A stretch of DNA of 64,000 bases from W-Chloroflexi-9 sp045863195 (lineage in GTDB: Bacteria > Chloroflexota > Dehalococcoidia > UBA2979). Location: contig BTUI01000004.1 in the NCBI GenBank assembly GCA_045863195.1, forward strand, positions 124,001 to 188,000, written 5' to 3'. How positions within the stretch are numbered: the first letter of the stretch is position 1; the number at the start of each line of letters is the position of its first letter. The translations under genes and the position numbers were made by a program. A model generated the notes under the pieces. That model was not told the DNA's origin. It saw only the letters and a list, made by a program, of their open reading frames with translations, and did no database searches. This document shows, one piece after another, positions 1-8,347 of this stretch.

Positions 1-3000
1 GGCACGCCGTCCGCTCGTCCGAGCCGGGTCGAGGAGGTGCGCCGCCAGGTGGACGCGCCCGCTTCGCCCGGGCTGGCCGCCCGTCCTGCCGCGTCCGGGA
101 GCGCTCCCGCCTCGACCCCGCCGCCGACGCCTCGCGGCCGACGCGGCAGCGTCGAGTACCCCGGCCGCCCGGCGAGTGCCGCCGCCGAAGCCTCGGCCGG
201 CGGCCCATCGACTCCTGCCGCGGCACGCTCCGAGCCTGCGTCCACGCCCGCCACCCGGTCCGCTGCGCCGGTACCCGGCTCGGGCCAGGATGACGTGACC
301 GGAGGTATCGCGAGCGCGGTATCTGCGGCTCCGCCCGTGGCGACCCCGGCCGGCGCGCAGGCCTCGATGGCCGCGCCCGCTGCAGTGCCGCTCACGACGG
401 CGACGATGGCGCGCGAGGCCGGCTCGCCGGCCTCGTCCGCTTCGCCCGCGCCGGCCATGTCGTCGACCGCGACGCCGTCCAGTCCCGAGGATCGTCTCGC
501 AGCGATGCGCGGGCGGCTCGGCTCGCTGTCCGCGCCGTGGCGTGCGCCGCGCATCCCGACGATGCGCGATGGTGCGACGCTGCCCGTGCTCCGCCGCCTG
601 ACCGCGACGCCGGTCGAGACCGCCGAGGCTGAGGGCCCCACGGCGCAGCCTCGAGGTGGCGTCGGCGGCCCGATCGCCCCGCCGTCGGGCCTCACGGTTG
701 GCGCGTCTACCTCACCCACCCGCGCCGCATCTCCGTCGACGTCTCCCGCGACGGCGAGCGCGCCCGCGACCCCGGCCTCAGCGACGCGGTCGGCCTCGAC
801 GCAGCCAGCCGAGGCGCCCAGGTCCGTTGCACCGGCACCGCAGGAGGCCGCGCGGCCGACCGCTGGCGCCCCGGGAGCGGCGACGACGACCGCACGTGAG
901 ACACCGCAGCCGCCGGCCCCGGCTCACCCGACGAGCAGCACGACTCCATCCGGGGTGACTGCACCGCCCGACGCTAGTGCGCCGCCGTCGGAGGTTCCCG
1001 CCGGCCTCCACTCGTCCTCGTCGCCGTCGTCGCCGTCGTCGCGCGCATCGTCCCCGGGAACGCCTGCGACGTCGGCACCTGGAACGACCGAGGCCCCGGC
1101 GTCCGCAGGGCCAGCGGCATCCGCCGCGCAGGCGCGAGGCAACTCGGCGGGGAATCCCTCGGCCGCCGCATCCGCCTCGCCGGCGCCGGCGTCCGCCAGC
1201 GGTGCGTCCAGCCTGCAGCGCCTGGTCGATGCCGGCGCCAGTGGCAGTGGCAGCGCCGGAGCCCCTGCCGCTGCGACTCCACCGAGCGACGCAGCCGCAT
1301 CCGCTCGACCGATGCGCGGTGCGCCCGAGGGCGTGTCCGCGTCGGCACCGGCCACTGCGCTCGAGCCCGCAGGCACCCCTGAGAAGGCCTCGGGGGCTGC
1401 GACCGCGCGCCCCGTCGTGGAAGGCTCGGATGGCCTGCGCGATCGCGAGCCCACCGAGGTGGCCGGGGCCCCGGCCCTGCCGGCTCCCGGCGCGACGCCC
1501 TCGATTCGCCTCGCGCGGCCGGGGGACGCGAGGACGGCGCCGCTCGCACCGCCCGCGTTCGTGCTGCCGCCGCGTGCTGCCGCCACAGACTCCCCGCGTG
1601 CCTCGAACACTCCCGCCTCGCCGGTGCCGGGATCGACGGCGGCGTCCCCCGCTCCGGCCCGAGGCGGAACCAGCCCGGCGCTGCGGTCCGCCTCGGACGC
1701 GCCGGCATCGACGTCGGGCGCGCCAGTGCAGCGAGCTGTGGACGTGGCCGCCGCGCCGCAGACAGCGCCCGCGGCCACAACTGGTGCGCCCGACGTCCCG
1801 TCGAGCGCTCGCGTGACCGCGAACAACCCGACCGTGCACAGCACGAACGTGAACAGCACGGCCACCGGCGTCACGGCCGAGGCTTCGGCGCGGCCCGCAC
1901 CCGCCCCGTCCTCGGACGGACCGACCGTGCAACGGACGGTCGACACTCCAACGACCGGCCCCTCCGGCGCGCCCTCGGCAGGTACGGAATCCTCACCGAT
2001 CACGGCCGCGTCGCCATCGTCGGTCGCTGCCTCGTCCGAGGCTCCCGCGGCGTCCGGTGCCCCGGGCGCGGCGATCCCGCCGCGTGCCGGCGAGGTCGGC
2101 GACGACGAGGCGTCATCGGTGGGTCGCGCCGCACCGACCGGTGCGGGCGAAGCGTCCGCGACGGGCGTGCTGTTGTCCGCCGACTCGCCCGAGATGCGGC
2201 GCGGTATCGCCTCGATCGTGGACGTGCTGAACGCACGTCGCGCGGGCGCGCCCGGGCCGGTCACGTCGCCGGACGGCGACGCGCCCTCTGCCCGAGGCGT
2301 CACGGCCGGGCTGCCGGTCGGAGGCGTGGGCCTCGGTGCGACCGCGCACGCGCAGTCCGCCGAGGCGGCGTCCTCGCTCGCGTCCTTCCCCGCCCCATCG
2401 AGCACCCCCGTCCGCGGGGACGGTGCGCCGCCGGCGAGCCCGCCGCCGGCCGGCGCACCTGGCGCGGCCGCGTCGCGGTCCGCGTCCGACGGCGGTAACG
2501 CCTCCACCGGCGAGACCGTGCGAGGCGTCGCGACCGGCTCCGACTCCGCCGCTCGGCAGGTGTCCGGGCGCGCACCGCACCCATCGCCCGCTGCCCCGGC
2601 AGCAAGTGCGAGCCTGCCCGGCTCGACGCCGGTACAGCGCCAGGTCGAAGCGGCCGCTCCGGCCTCGCCCGTCGCCTCGACCAATGGATCGTCGGACGAG
2701 GGAGGCGCGCTCGCCTCCGATTCACCCGCGTCGTCCGCGTCTGGCTCCGATGCCCCGACGTCGAGCGGCGCGCCTGCGCCGGAGCCCCGCGCCTCCGCGA
2801 GCGCCGGCGATGCCGCCGCGCTTCCTGGGGACGTGGAAGTGGGTGGCGCGGCCCTCGCGCACCTCACCACCATGCGGACGCTGCGGCAGCGCCTCGCCGA
2901 CCTCTCCCGAGGCCCCGCGCGCATCGATGCGAGCAGCGCGCCCGTCGCGCCGCCAGCCGGGCTACCCGCCTCGTCGCTGGGCGCTGGCACCGGTGCGGCG

Positions 3001-5256
3001 TCCAGCAACGCCGTGACTGAGGCCGGGCGATCCGCTGGCGCGGCTGCCACCGGCACGTCGGTGAACACGAGCCGTCCGAGCGTGACGGTGGCTGGCGGCC
3101 CCGCCGCGCAGTCCGGCGGGGCCGCCTCGTCCGGTACCGGTACCGCAGTCCCGGGCAGTGTCCAGCGCCAGGCGGCACCCGAGGCTGGCGGCGCGGGCGG
3201 GGCGGAGCCCTCCACGCCTGACCGTACCGTTGCCAGCGGACGGTCGAGCGCCTCGCACCTGCGGCTGGTGCACCCCGAGACGGCAGATGGGGCGCGGGAC
3301 GCGGCGGACCGGGTGCCTGGGACGGCGGCGTACCCGTCGGTGCAGCGGAGCCTGGCGCTTCCGCGCGCCACGGACGGTGCCCGCACCAGCGGCACGACAT
3401 CCGTGCGTCTGCCCTCCGGCCTCGGCGCGTTCCCCGGCCTCGATGACCTCACCTCGATGTTCGACCTCGCTGCGCGTGGCATGACCGCCGGCCTGCCGGT
3501 GGGCGCGGTGGGAACGTCCGGCCCGGGCTCGGCACGGGCGGCCTCACCGTCGCCGTCCGCCTCGTCGGCTGCGAATCGCGCGACGAACCTCGCTGGCCGC
3601 GAGGCGCGCGCGACGGCCTCGACCGGACGCGGCGCAGCCAGCGCATCACCGTCAACGACGCCGATCCCCATCCAGCGCGCCGCCTCATCCGAGGCCGGCC
3701 GCGCGACGGCCTCGGACGGCGGCACCACGCGAGGGACGACCGGTTCGGCAGGCAACGCCTCGCGGCGCGCCCCCGCGAGCACCTCCGCTCGCAGCGCTCG
3801 GGCCGCCTCAGTCGGCGACGCGTTCCGCCTGCCCGGTGCGATGGCGCGCGTGGCCGGCGCCACAGCCGCGCGCGAGGGCAGCGTTGCGGCTGCCCTGGGC
3901 GGCGGCGCCACCCGAGGCGGCATCGTCGCGCCTCAGTCCGGCGCGCTTGCGGAGTTCCTGGCGCGCTCCCTCGGCGCGCGTCGTGCGGCCGCACGCGTCG
4001 GACGCACGACGGTGCTGGCCAGCGGTGGTAGCGCGCTGACGGCGGCCACCTCCGGCGCGGCACACGCGATCGGCGCGTCGAGTGCTGGCGCGGCGTTCAC
4101 CTCGACCGCGACCGCCGGTGCAAGCGGCGTCGGTCGCTGGTCGTTGCCGTCCGCAGCGGCGGAGCGTCTTCCGATGAGCGCAGGCCGTGAGGCGGCGTCC
4201 GGGACGGCCGCGGGTGCCGCGCACGCGCCCGCGAGGGGGCTCGCCGCGCCGGTCGGCGGGGCAGCGTCGCTCGCCGCGGGGGTCCTCCAGCGATGGGCTG
4301 AGCCCAGCGACTCCGGTCGCCCGAACACCGCACCGGGCGCGCCCGCTGCTTCGACAGCGGTTCGAGCGGCGTCCGGCGTTCGCGCTGCTGCGGGCGGACC
4401 TGCTGTGAGCGGCGTGCCCAACATCGGTCGAATGGCGATCCCGACGACGCTCCGGCGTTCGACTGCATCTGCGCCCGTGGCCGCTGCCGTCGCGGGCGCA
4501 TCGTCACGCGGCGGCGCTTCCAACGGCCCTTCCACCGGCAGTGTCCGAGGCGGTGCACCCGGCCGTCCGGCAGCGGGAGGCCTGCGCCGCACCTCGATCC
4601 CGTCGAGCGTGCGCGCGCTGCACGCTCACGCCGGCCAGCCGGGCGGTGCGCTCGGTTCCGCCATGCCGTCAGCGTCGCGGCCCTCGGGCGCGGCGCGGTC
4701 GATGCCGGTGAGCGCGCCCAACGCCGGCACGGGCGTGGCGGGTGGCGAGCCGGCGGCGGCCGCTTCGGGCGGGGCGATGCCGGCGAACCTCGCGGGCATC
4801 CCGGCGCTGCCGAGGAGCGCCGCGGCGCCAGAGGTCGCCCCCTCGCGGGACCAGTTCTCGCGGCTCCCGGTCAGCGGTATCGGCGCGGTGGCTGGCACGG
4901 CGAACTCCGTCGCGACGCAGGTCGCTCGCTCCGTTGCGGACGACATCGCGGAGTCGACACGGTCGTCCTCGGGCGGGTCGGGTGGTTCGAGCGGTGGCGG
5001 CGGGTACGTGACGCGCACGTTCGGTGCCGCCTCGGGTGGGGGCACCGTGCAGCGCAGTCCGGACGATCAGGCGCCGTCCTCGCAACGCGGCGGCGAGGGT
5101 ACCGAGGACCCGCAGCGGGACGAGGCGCAGCGCGAGGCGTGGCTGAAGTTCACGGCCAGCGACGCGTTCCGTGACCAGGTGTTGGAGATGTTGCAGGAGC
5201 GCCTGCTGGCCGAGCTCGAACGGCGCGGCGGCAGGCATGGAGGGTGGTTCGCATGA
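1..5256 (+). CDS. Giant Ala/Ser/Pro-rich protein with repeated VQR motifs (5' partial, eCIS-linked)
   Basis: The reading frame is open to the left edge, so the true start lies outside the window; an internal GTG at 37 would give 1739 residues. Composition is almost entirely Ala, Ser, Pro, Gly, Thr and Arg, which predicts an extended, disordered chain. Numbering from that GTG, a short [VLI]QR motif recurs at about residues 393, 564, 631, 866, 1042, 1102, 1212, 1417 and 1671, usually followed by a small or polar residue. A TAGLPVGxVG motif occurs near residues 756 and 1149. Only the last 45 residues look like ordinary helical protein (Glu/Arg/Leu-rich). The stop overlaps the LysM baseplate gene by ATGA, so it belongs to the injection-system operon. 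The family is not recognised. A fibre, scaffold or polyprotein-like cargo are possible; a classic tape measure is unlikely because long hydrophobic helices are missing. Confidence 0.75.
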   Translation, partial: GTPSARPSRVEEVRRQVDAPASPGLAARPAASGSAPASTPPPTPRGRRGSVEYPGRPASAAAEASAGGPSTPAAARSEPASTPATRSAAPVPGSGQDDVTGGIASAVSAAPPVATPAGAQASMAAPAAVPLTTATMAREAGSPASSASPAPAMSSTATPSSPEDRLAAMRGRLGSLSAPWRAPRIPTMRDGATLPVLRRLTATPVETAEAEGPTAQPRGGVGGPIAPPSGLTVGASTSPTRAASPSTSPATASAPATPASATRSASTQPAEAPRSVAPAPQEAARPTAGAPGAATTTARETPQPPAPAHPTSSTTPSGVTAPPDASAPPSEVPAGLHSSSSPSSPSSRASSPGTPATSAPGTTEAPASAGPAASAAQARGNSAGNPSAAASASPAPASASGASSLQRLVDAGASGSGSAGAPAAATPPSDAAASARPMRGAPEGVSASAPATALEPAGTPEKASGAATARPVVEGSDGLRDREPTEVAGAPALPAPGATPSIRLARPGDARTAPLAPPAFVLPPRAAATDSPRASNTPASPVPGSTAASPAPARGGTSPALRSASDAPASTSGAPVQRAVDVAAAPQTAPAATTGAPDVPSSARVTANNPTVHSTNVNSTATGVTAEASARPAPAPSSDGPTVQRTVDTPTTGPSGAPSAGTESSPITAASPSSVAASSEAPAASGAPGAAIPPRAGEVGDDEASSVGRAAPTGAGEASATGVLLSADSPEMRRGIASIVDVLNARRAGAPGPVTSPDGDAPSARGVTAGLPVGGVGLGATAHAQSAEAASSLASFPAPSSTPVRGDGAPPASPPPAGAPGAAASRSASDGGNASTGETVRGVATGSDSAARQVSGRAPHPSPAAPAASASLPGSTPVQRQVEAAAPASPVASTNGSSDEGGALASDSPASSASGSDAPTSSGAPAPEPRASASAGDAAALPGDVEVGGAALAHLTTMRTLRQRLADLSRGPARIDASSAPVAPPAGLPASSLGAGTGAASSNAVTEAGRSAGAAATGTSVNTSRPSVTVAGGPAAQSGGAASSGTGTAVPGSVQRQAAPEAGGAGGAEPSTPDRTVASGRSSASHLRLVHPETADGARDAADRVPGTAAYPSVQRSLALPRATDGARTSGTTSVRLPSGLGAFPGLDDLTSMFDLAARGMTAGLPVGAVGTSGPGSARAASPSPSASSAANRATNLAGREARATASTGRGAASASPSTTPIPIQRAASSEAGRATASDGGTTRGTTGSAGNASRRAPASTSARSARAASVGDAFRLPGAMARVAGATAAREGSVAAALGGGATRGGIVAPQSGALAEFLARSLGARRAAARVGRTTVLASGGSALTAATSGAAHAIGASSAGAAFTSTATAGASGVGRWSLPSAAAERLPMSAGREAASGTAAGAAHAPARGLAAPVGGAASLAAGVLQRWAEPSDSGRPNTAPGAPAASTAVRAASGVRAAAGGPAVSGVPNIGRMAIPTTLRRSTASAPVAAAVAGASSRGGASNGPSTGSVRGGAPGRPAAGGLRRTSIPSSVRALHAHAGQPGGALGSAMPSASRPSGAARSMPVSAPNAGTGVAGGEPAAAASGGAMPANLAGIPALPRSAAAPEVAPSRDQFSRLPVSGIGAVAGTANSVATQVARSVADDIAESTRSSSGGSGGSSGGGGYVTRTFGAASGGGTVQRSPDDQAPSSQRGGEGTEDPQRDEAQREAWLKFTASDAFRDQVLEMLQERLLAELERRGGRHGGWFA

Positions 5257-5897
5257 CGGCCCCGGTGAAGGCGTACCTGAAGACCGAGGACGGGAAGACG
5301 ATCACGTTCCTCTTCAACCCCGCGCAGTTGTCATACAACCGCACCGTGTCGTGGGGTGAGCAGAAGTCGCCGCTGGAGAACGCCCCGCAACTCACGTTCG
5401 ACCGAGGTCAGTCCGCGACGATCTCGTTCGACCTGCAGATGGACACGACCGATACGGGCGACGACGTGAGCGTGCACACCAACGCGCTCATGGGCCTGAT
5501 GAAGGTGAACACCACCAAGAAGCGCCCCGTCTGGGTCCAACTGGGGTGGGGACGTCTCTCCTCGTTCAAGGCGGTGGTCACCTCGGTCAACGTCTCGTTC
5601 ACCTACTTCGGGAGCGACGGGACGCCGCTGCGTGCGCGCGCGAACGTCTCGCTCCGCCAGTTCCAGGATGAGGCGAACTACCCGCTCCAGAACCCGACCT
5701 CCGGCACACGCCGGCAGGAGCGCCTGCACATCGTGAAGCCGGGCGAGACGCTCGACCGCATCGCCTACCAGGCGTACGGCGACTCCACCGGCTGGCGGCT
5801 GATCGCGGAGCGCAACCGCATCCAGGACCCCATGAGGCTCCCCGCCGGCATGCAACTGCTGCTGCCGGAGCGAGAGGCGGCCAGCCGTGGTCGCTGA
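5253..5897 (+). CDS. eCIS baseplate/hub protein with C-terminal LysM domain (Afp7/Pvc7-like)
   Basis: 214 residues. The ATG at 5253 is chosen over an in-frame GTG at 5244 because GGAGGG at 5239-5244 lies at good spacing and the ATG overlaps the upstream stop as ATGA. The N-terminal part (FLFNPAQLSYNR..., residues about 18-30) is typical of contractile-injection-system tube/hub adaptor proteins. The C-terminus, residues about 160-205, is a LysM domain (HIVKPGETLDRIAYQAYGD). In known systems this protein links the inner tube to the VgrG-like spike, as phage gp53-type proteins do, with the LysM part packing on the hub. It is the first of seven tightly coupled structural genes in the standard eCIS order. 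Assignment rests on motifs, length and synteny. Confidence 0.92.
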   Translation: MTAPVKAYLKTEDGKTITFLFNPAQLSYNRTVSWGEQKSPLENAPQLTFDRGQSATISFDLQMDTTDTGDDVSVHTNALMGLMKVNTTKKRPVWVQLGWGRLSSFKAVVTSVNVSFTYFGSDGTPLRARANVSLRQFQDEANYPLQNPTSGTRRQERLHIVKPGETLDRIAYQAYGDSTGWRLIAERNRIQDPMRLPAGMQLLLPEREAASRGR

Positions 5898-7536
5898 AGC
5901 GATTGCCGCCTACAAGGTGAAGGTGAGCGGCTCGCCGCTCTCCACGGAAGCCGAAGGGAAACTCTCCTTCATCCGTGTGGAGGAGTCGCTGTCCCTGCCC
6001 TCGTCGTTCACGCTGCGGTTCACCGACCCCGAGTTCACGCTGCTGGACGGCACCACGTTCGCCATCGGCACCGAGGTGGAGATCTCCTTCGGCTGGGGCA
6101 CCAGCCTCACGACCGTCATGCGGGGCGAGATCACCGGCGTCAACGTGGAGGCGAGCGACTTCGCCGGCTACCAGCTGGAGGTGTTCGGCCTCGACAAGAT
6201 GCACCGCACCATGCGAGGGACGAAGACGCGCACCTTCCAGAACCAGTCGGACTCGGACGTGGCGACGAAGATCGCGCAGGAGGCGGGACTCCAGGCGGAC
6301 GTGGAGTCCACCGGCGGCCCGCACCCCTTCCTGTTCCAGGTGAACGAGACTGACCACCAGTTCCTCCGCAAGCGCGCCCGGCGCATTGGCTTCGACTTCT
6401 GGGTGAGCGACGGCAAGCTCCACTTCAAGCGTGCCGCGAAGGCCAGCCCGACCACCGTGACCTGGGGCGAAGACCTCTACCGCTTCAAGGCGCGGATGTC
6501 CGCAGCCGGCTACGCCAACGCCGTGAACGTCCGAGGCTGGGACGACGCGACGCAGCAGGCGGTCGTGGGGAACGGCACCGCCAACCCGAATGATCCCAGC
6601 GACGCGACCTTCTACACCGGCGCTCTGACGGCCTCCAACACCAAGTTCGGCGCGAAGACCATCACCGCCAGCGGCGTCCCGGTGAACGACCAGAGCGACG
6701 CGACGAACGCCGCGAAGGCGATCCGGCAGCGCCAGTCGGCGCAGGGGCTCCTGGTGCGGGGCGAGGTGGACGGCGACCCGGCGCTGGGGGCTGGGTCCAC
6801 GATCAAGGTCGCCGGCCTCGGGACGAAGCTATCTGGCCAGTACCTGGTGACGGCGTCCGAGCATGTTCTGGGCGCGGGACAGCCGTACGTCACGCGCTGG
6901 ATCTCCTCCGGGCCGGAACCCTCCGGCCTCGCGGACCTCATGGCGAGCGCCGTCGACGCGACCGGCCAGATCCGGCCGGGCCTGCACATCGCGGTCGGGA
7001 CGGTGACGAACAACAACGACCCGGATAGCGCCGGACGCGTGAAGGTGAAACTGCCGGAACTGGACGGCGACTCGGAGACCGGCTGGGTGCGTGTCGCGAC
7101 GCCGGGCGCGGGCAAGGAGCGCGGCTTCCAGATGCTCCCCGCCGTGAACGACGAGGTGCTCGTGGCGTTCGAGTACGGTGACGCCTCGCGTCCGTACGTC
7201 CTCGGCGGGCTGTGGAGCAAGAAGAACAAGCCACCGGAGGGGGCGTTCCACAAGAGCGGCGCGGTGGAGAAGCAGATGTGGCGTTCCGGGAAGGGCCACG
7301 AGATCTCGATCTCTGACGCCGGGGACGGGGAGCTCGTGATGAAGTTGAAGAGTGGCGACTCTTCCATCACCGTGACAAAGGATCTGGTGACCGTGAAGGG
7401 CAAGACCAAGGTCAAGGTCGAAGCCGACCAGATCGAGGTCGCCGCCAAGAGCAAGCTCACGCTCAAGGGCCGCCAGGTCGAGGTGAACGGCAGCCAGGAT
7501 GTCACCATCAAGGGTGGCATGATCAAGCTGAACTAG
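5887..7536 (+). CDS. VgrG-like spike/hub protein (phage gpD/gp27-gp5 type, Afp8/Pvc8-like)
   Basis: 549 residues from a GTG that overlaps the upstream gene by 11 bases. Residues about 10-340 resemble the phage late-control gpD/gp27 hub, with the typical HPFLFQVNETDHQFLRKRA-like stretch near residues 148-166. Residues about 355-440 form a gp5-type OB fold (GTVTNNNDPDSAGRVKVKLP, then VNDEVLVAFEYGD and PYVLGGLW). The tail from about 450 repeats short Val/Lys-rich strands (VKVEADQIEVAAKSKLTLKG), as in the needle-like beta-helix. In the family it trimerises to form the spike that carries the PAAR tip and pierces the target membrane. Residual terminal strands end in KGGMIKLN, with no extra effector domain attached. 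Confidence 0.95.
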   Translation: MVAEAIAAYKVKVSGSPLSTEAEGKLSFIRVEESLSLPSSFTLRFTDPEFTLLDGTTFAIGTEVEISFGWGTSLTTVMRGEITGVNVEASDFAGYQLEVFGLDKMHRTMRGTKTRTFQNQSDSDVATKIAQEAGLQADVESTGGPHPFLFQVNETDHQFLRKRARRIGFDFWVSDGKLHFKRAAKASPTTVTWGEDLYRFKARMSAAGYANAVNVRGWDDATQQAVVGNGTANPNDPSDATFYTGALTASNTKFGAKTITASGVPVNDQSDATNAAKAIRQRQSAQGLLVRGEVDGDPALGAGSTIKVAGLGTKLSGQYLVTASEHVLGAGQPYVTRWISSGPEPSGLADLMASAVDATGQIRPGLHIAVGTVTNNNDPDSAGRVKVKLPELDGDSETGWVRVATPGAGKERGFQMLPAVNDEVLVAFEYGDASRPYVLGGLWSKKNKPPEGAFHKSGAVEKQMWRSGKGHEISISDAGDGELVMKLKSGDSSITVTKDLVTVKGKTKVKVEADQIEVAAKSKLTLKGRQVEVNGSQDVTIKGGMIKLN

Positions 7537-7550
7537 CGGGAGGGGGAGCC

Positions 7551-7946
7551 ATGGGCCAGCCGGCTGCCGCGCAGAACGACAACGTCGTCGGCGTGGACAT
7601 CCACATCGTCATGATCCCCACCCCGGGCGGCGAGGTGCCGACCCCGCTGCCGCACCCGTTCGCGGGCAAGATCACCCAGGGCTGCTCCACGAACGTGAAG
7701 ATCAAGGGCAAGCCAGCGGCGGTCGTGGGTGCGACCGTGAAGGCGGACATGAACCACATCCCCATGGGGCCGCGGTTCCAGAAGAACCCGAACAACCAGG
7801 GCAAGATCAAACTGGGATCGTTCACGGTGAAGATCAACGGCAAGCAGGCCGCCCGCCTCGGTGACATGGTGGAGACCTGCAACGACCCGATGCCGATGCC
7901 GACATCGAGCATCGTCAAAGGCGAAGCGACGGTGCTGATCGGATGA
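7551..7946 (+). CDS. PAAR-domain spike tip protein
   Basis: 131 residues with a strong GGGAGGGGGAG ribosome site just before the ATG. The protein shows the PAAR-like layout: an N-terminal Gly/Pro-rich stretch (PTPLPHPFAGKI), a TNVKIKGKPAAVVGA strand pair, then SFTVKINGKQAARLGD and a final EATVLIG strand. Candidate metal ligands are the His at about residue 36, the Cys in QGCSTN, the His in MNHIPMG and the Cys in ETCNDP. PAAR proteins cap the VgrG spike and sharpen it. The stop overlaps the gp25 start as ATGA, so translation is probably coupled. Confidence 0.92.
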   Translation: MGQPAAAQNDNVVGVDIHIVMIPTPGGEVPTPLPHPFAGKITQGCSTNVKIKGKPAAVVGATVKADMNHIPMGPRFQKNPNNQGKIKLGSFTVKINGKQAARLGDMVETCNDPMPMPTSSIVKGEATVLIG

Positions 7947-8347
7947 GCGACGCCGCCGACTTCATCGGGACCGGATGGGCGTTCCCGCCGCGCGTGGATG
8001 CGCGCGGGCGGCTGGCGCTCACCTCCGGGGTCGAGGAGATCGAGGGGGCGATGCGGATGATCCTGCTCACCGCCCCCGGCGAGCGCGTCATGCGGCCGGA
8101 GTTCGGCTGCCGCGTCTGGGACTACCTGTTCGAGCCGATCAACCCCACCACGTTCGGGCTCGTGGAGGCCGCGGTGCGCGAGGCGCTCGAGCGCTGGGAG
8201 CCGCGAGTCACGATCGAGGCGGTGCACGCGGAGGCGGACCGCGAGCGCATGGGCGTGATCGTCGCCGACATCACCTACACGACGAAGGACACGAACGACC
8301 GCCGCAACCTGGTGGTGCCGTTCTACGAGATCGGGGACGAGCCGTGA
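7943..8347 (+). CDS. gp25/GPW-family baseplate wedge protein (Afp9-like)
   Basis: 134 residues, starting inside the PAAR stop codon. The sequence matches the gp25/GPW lysozyme-like family: an N-terminal VEEIEGAMRMILLTAPGERVMRP segment, the FGCRVWDYLFEP motif (residues about 54-65), a helix with VEAAVREALERWEPRV, and a final strand ending LVVPFYEIG. In contractile tails gp25 sits next to the hub and nucleates sheath assembly. The C-terminal GDEP overlaps the GTG of the baseplate J gene by four bases. Length is normal for the family. Confidence 0.94.
   Translation: MSDAADFIGTGWAFPPRVDARGRLALTSGVEEIEGAMRMILLTAPGERVMRPEFGCRVWDYLFEPINPTTFGLVEAAVREALERWEPRVTIEAVHAEADRERMGVIVADITYTTKDTNDRRNLVVPFYEIGDEP

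Noticed and set aside
924..3923. Long minus-strand frame of 999 codons, and a 384-codon frame at 778-1932
   Set aside because: Both are antisense shadows of the Ala/Ser/Pro-rich giant protein gene; extreme codon-position G+C bias keeps other frames open. The plus frame continues to the overlapping baseplate gene with a good junction.
7975..8343. N-terminal extension of the baseplate J frame
   Set aside because: This part overlaps the gp25 gene in another frame; the GTG at 8344 with the GTGA overlap matches the family N-terminus.
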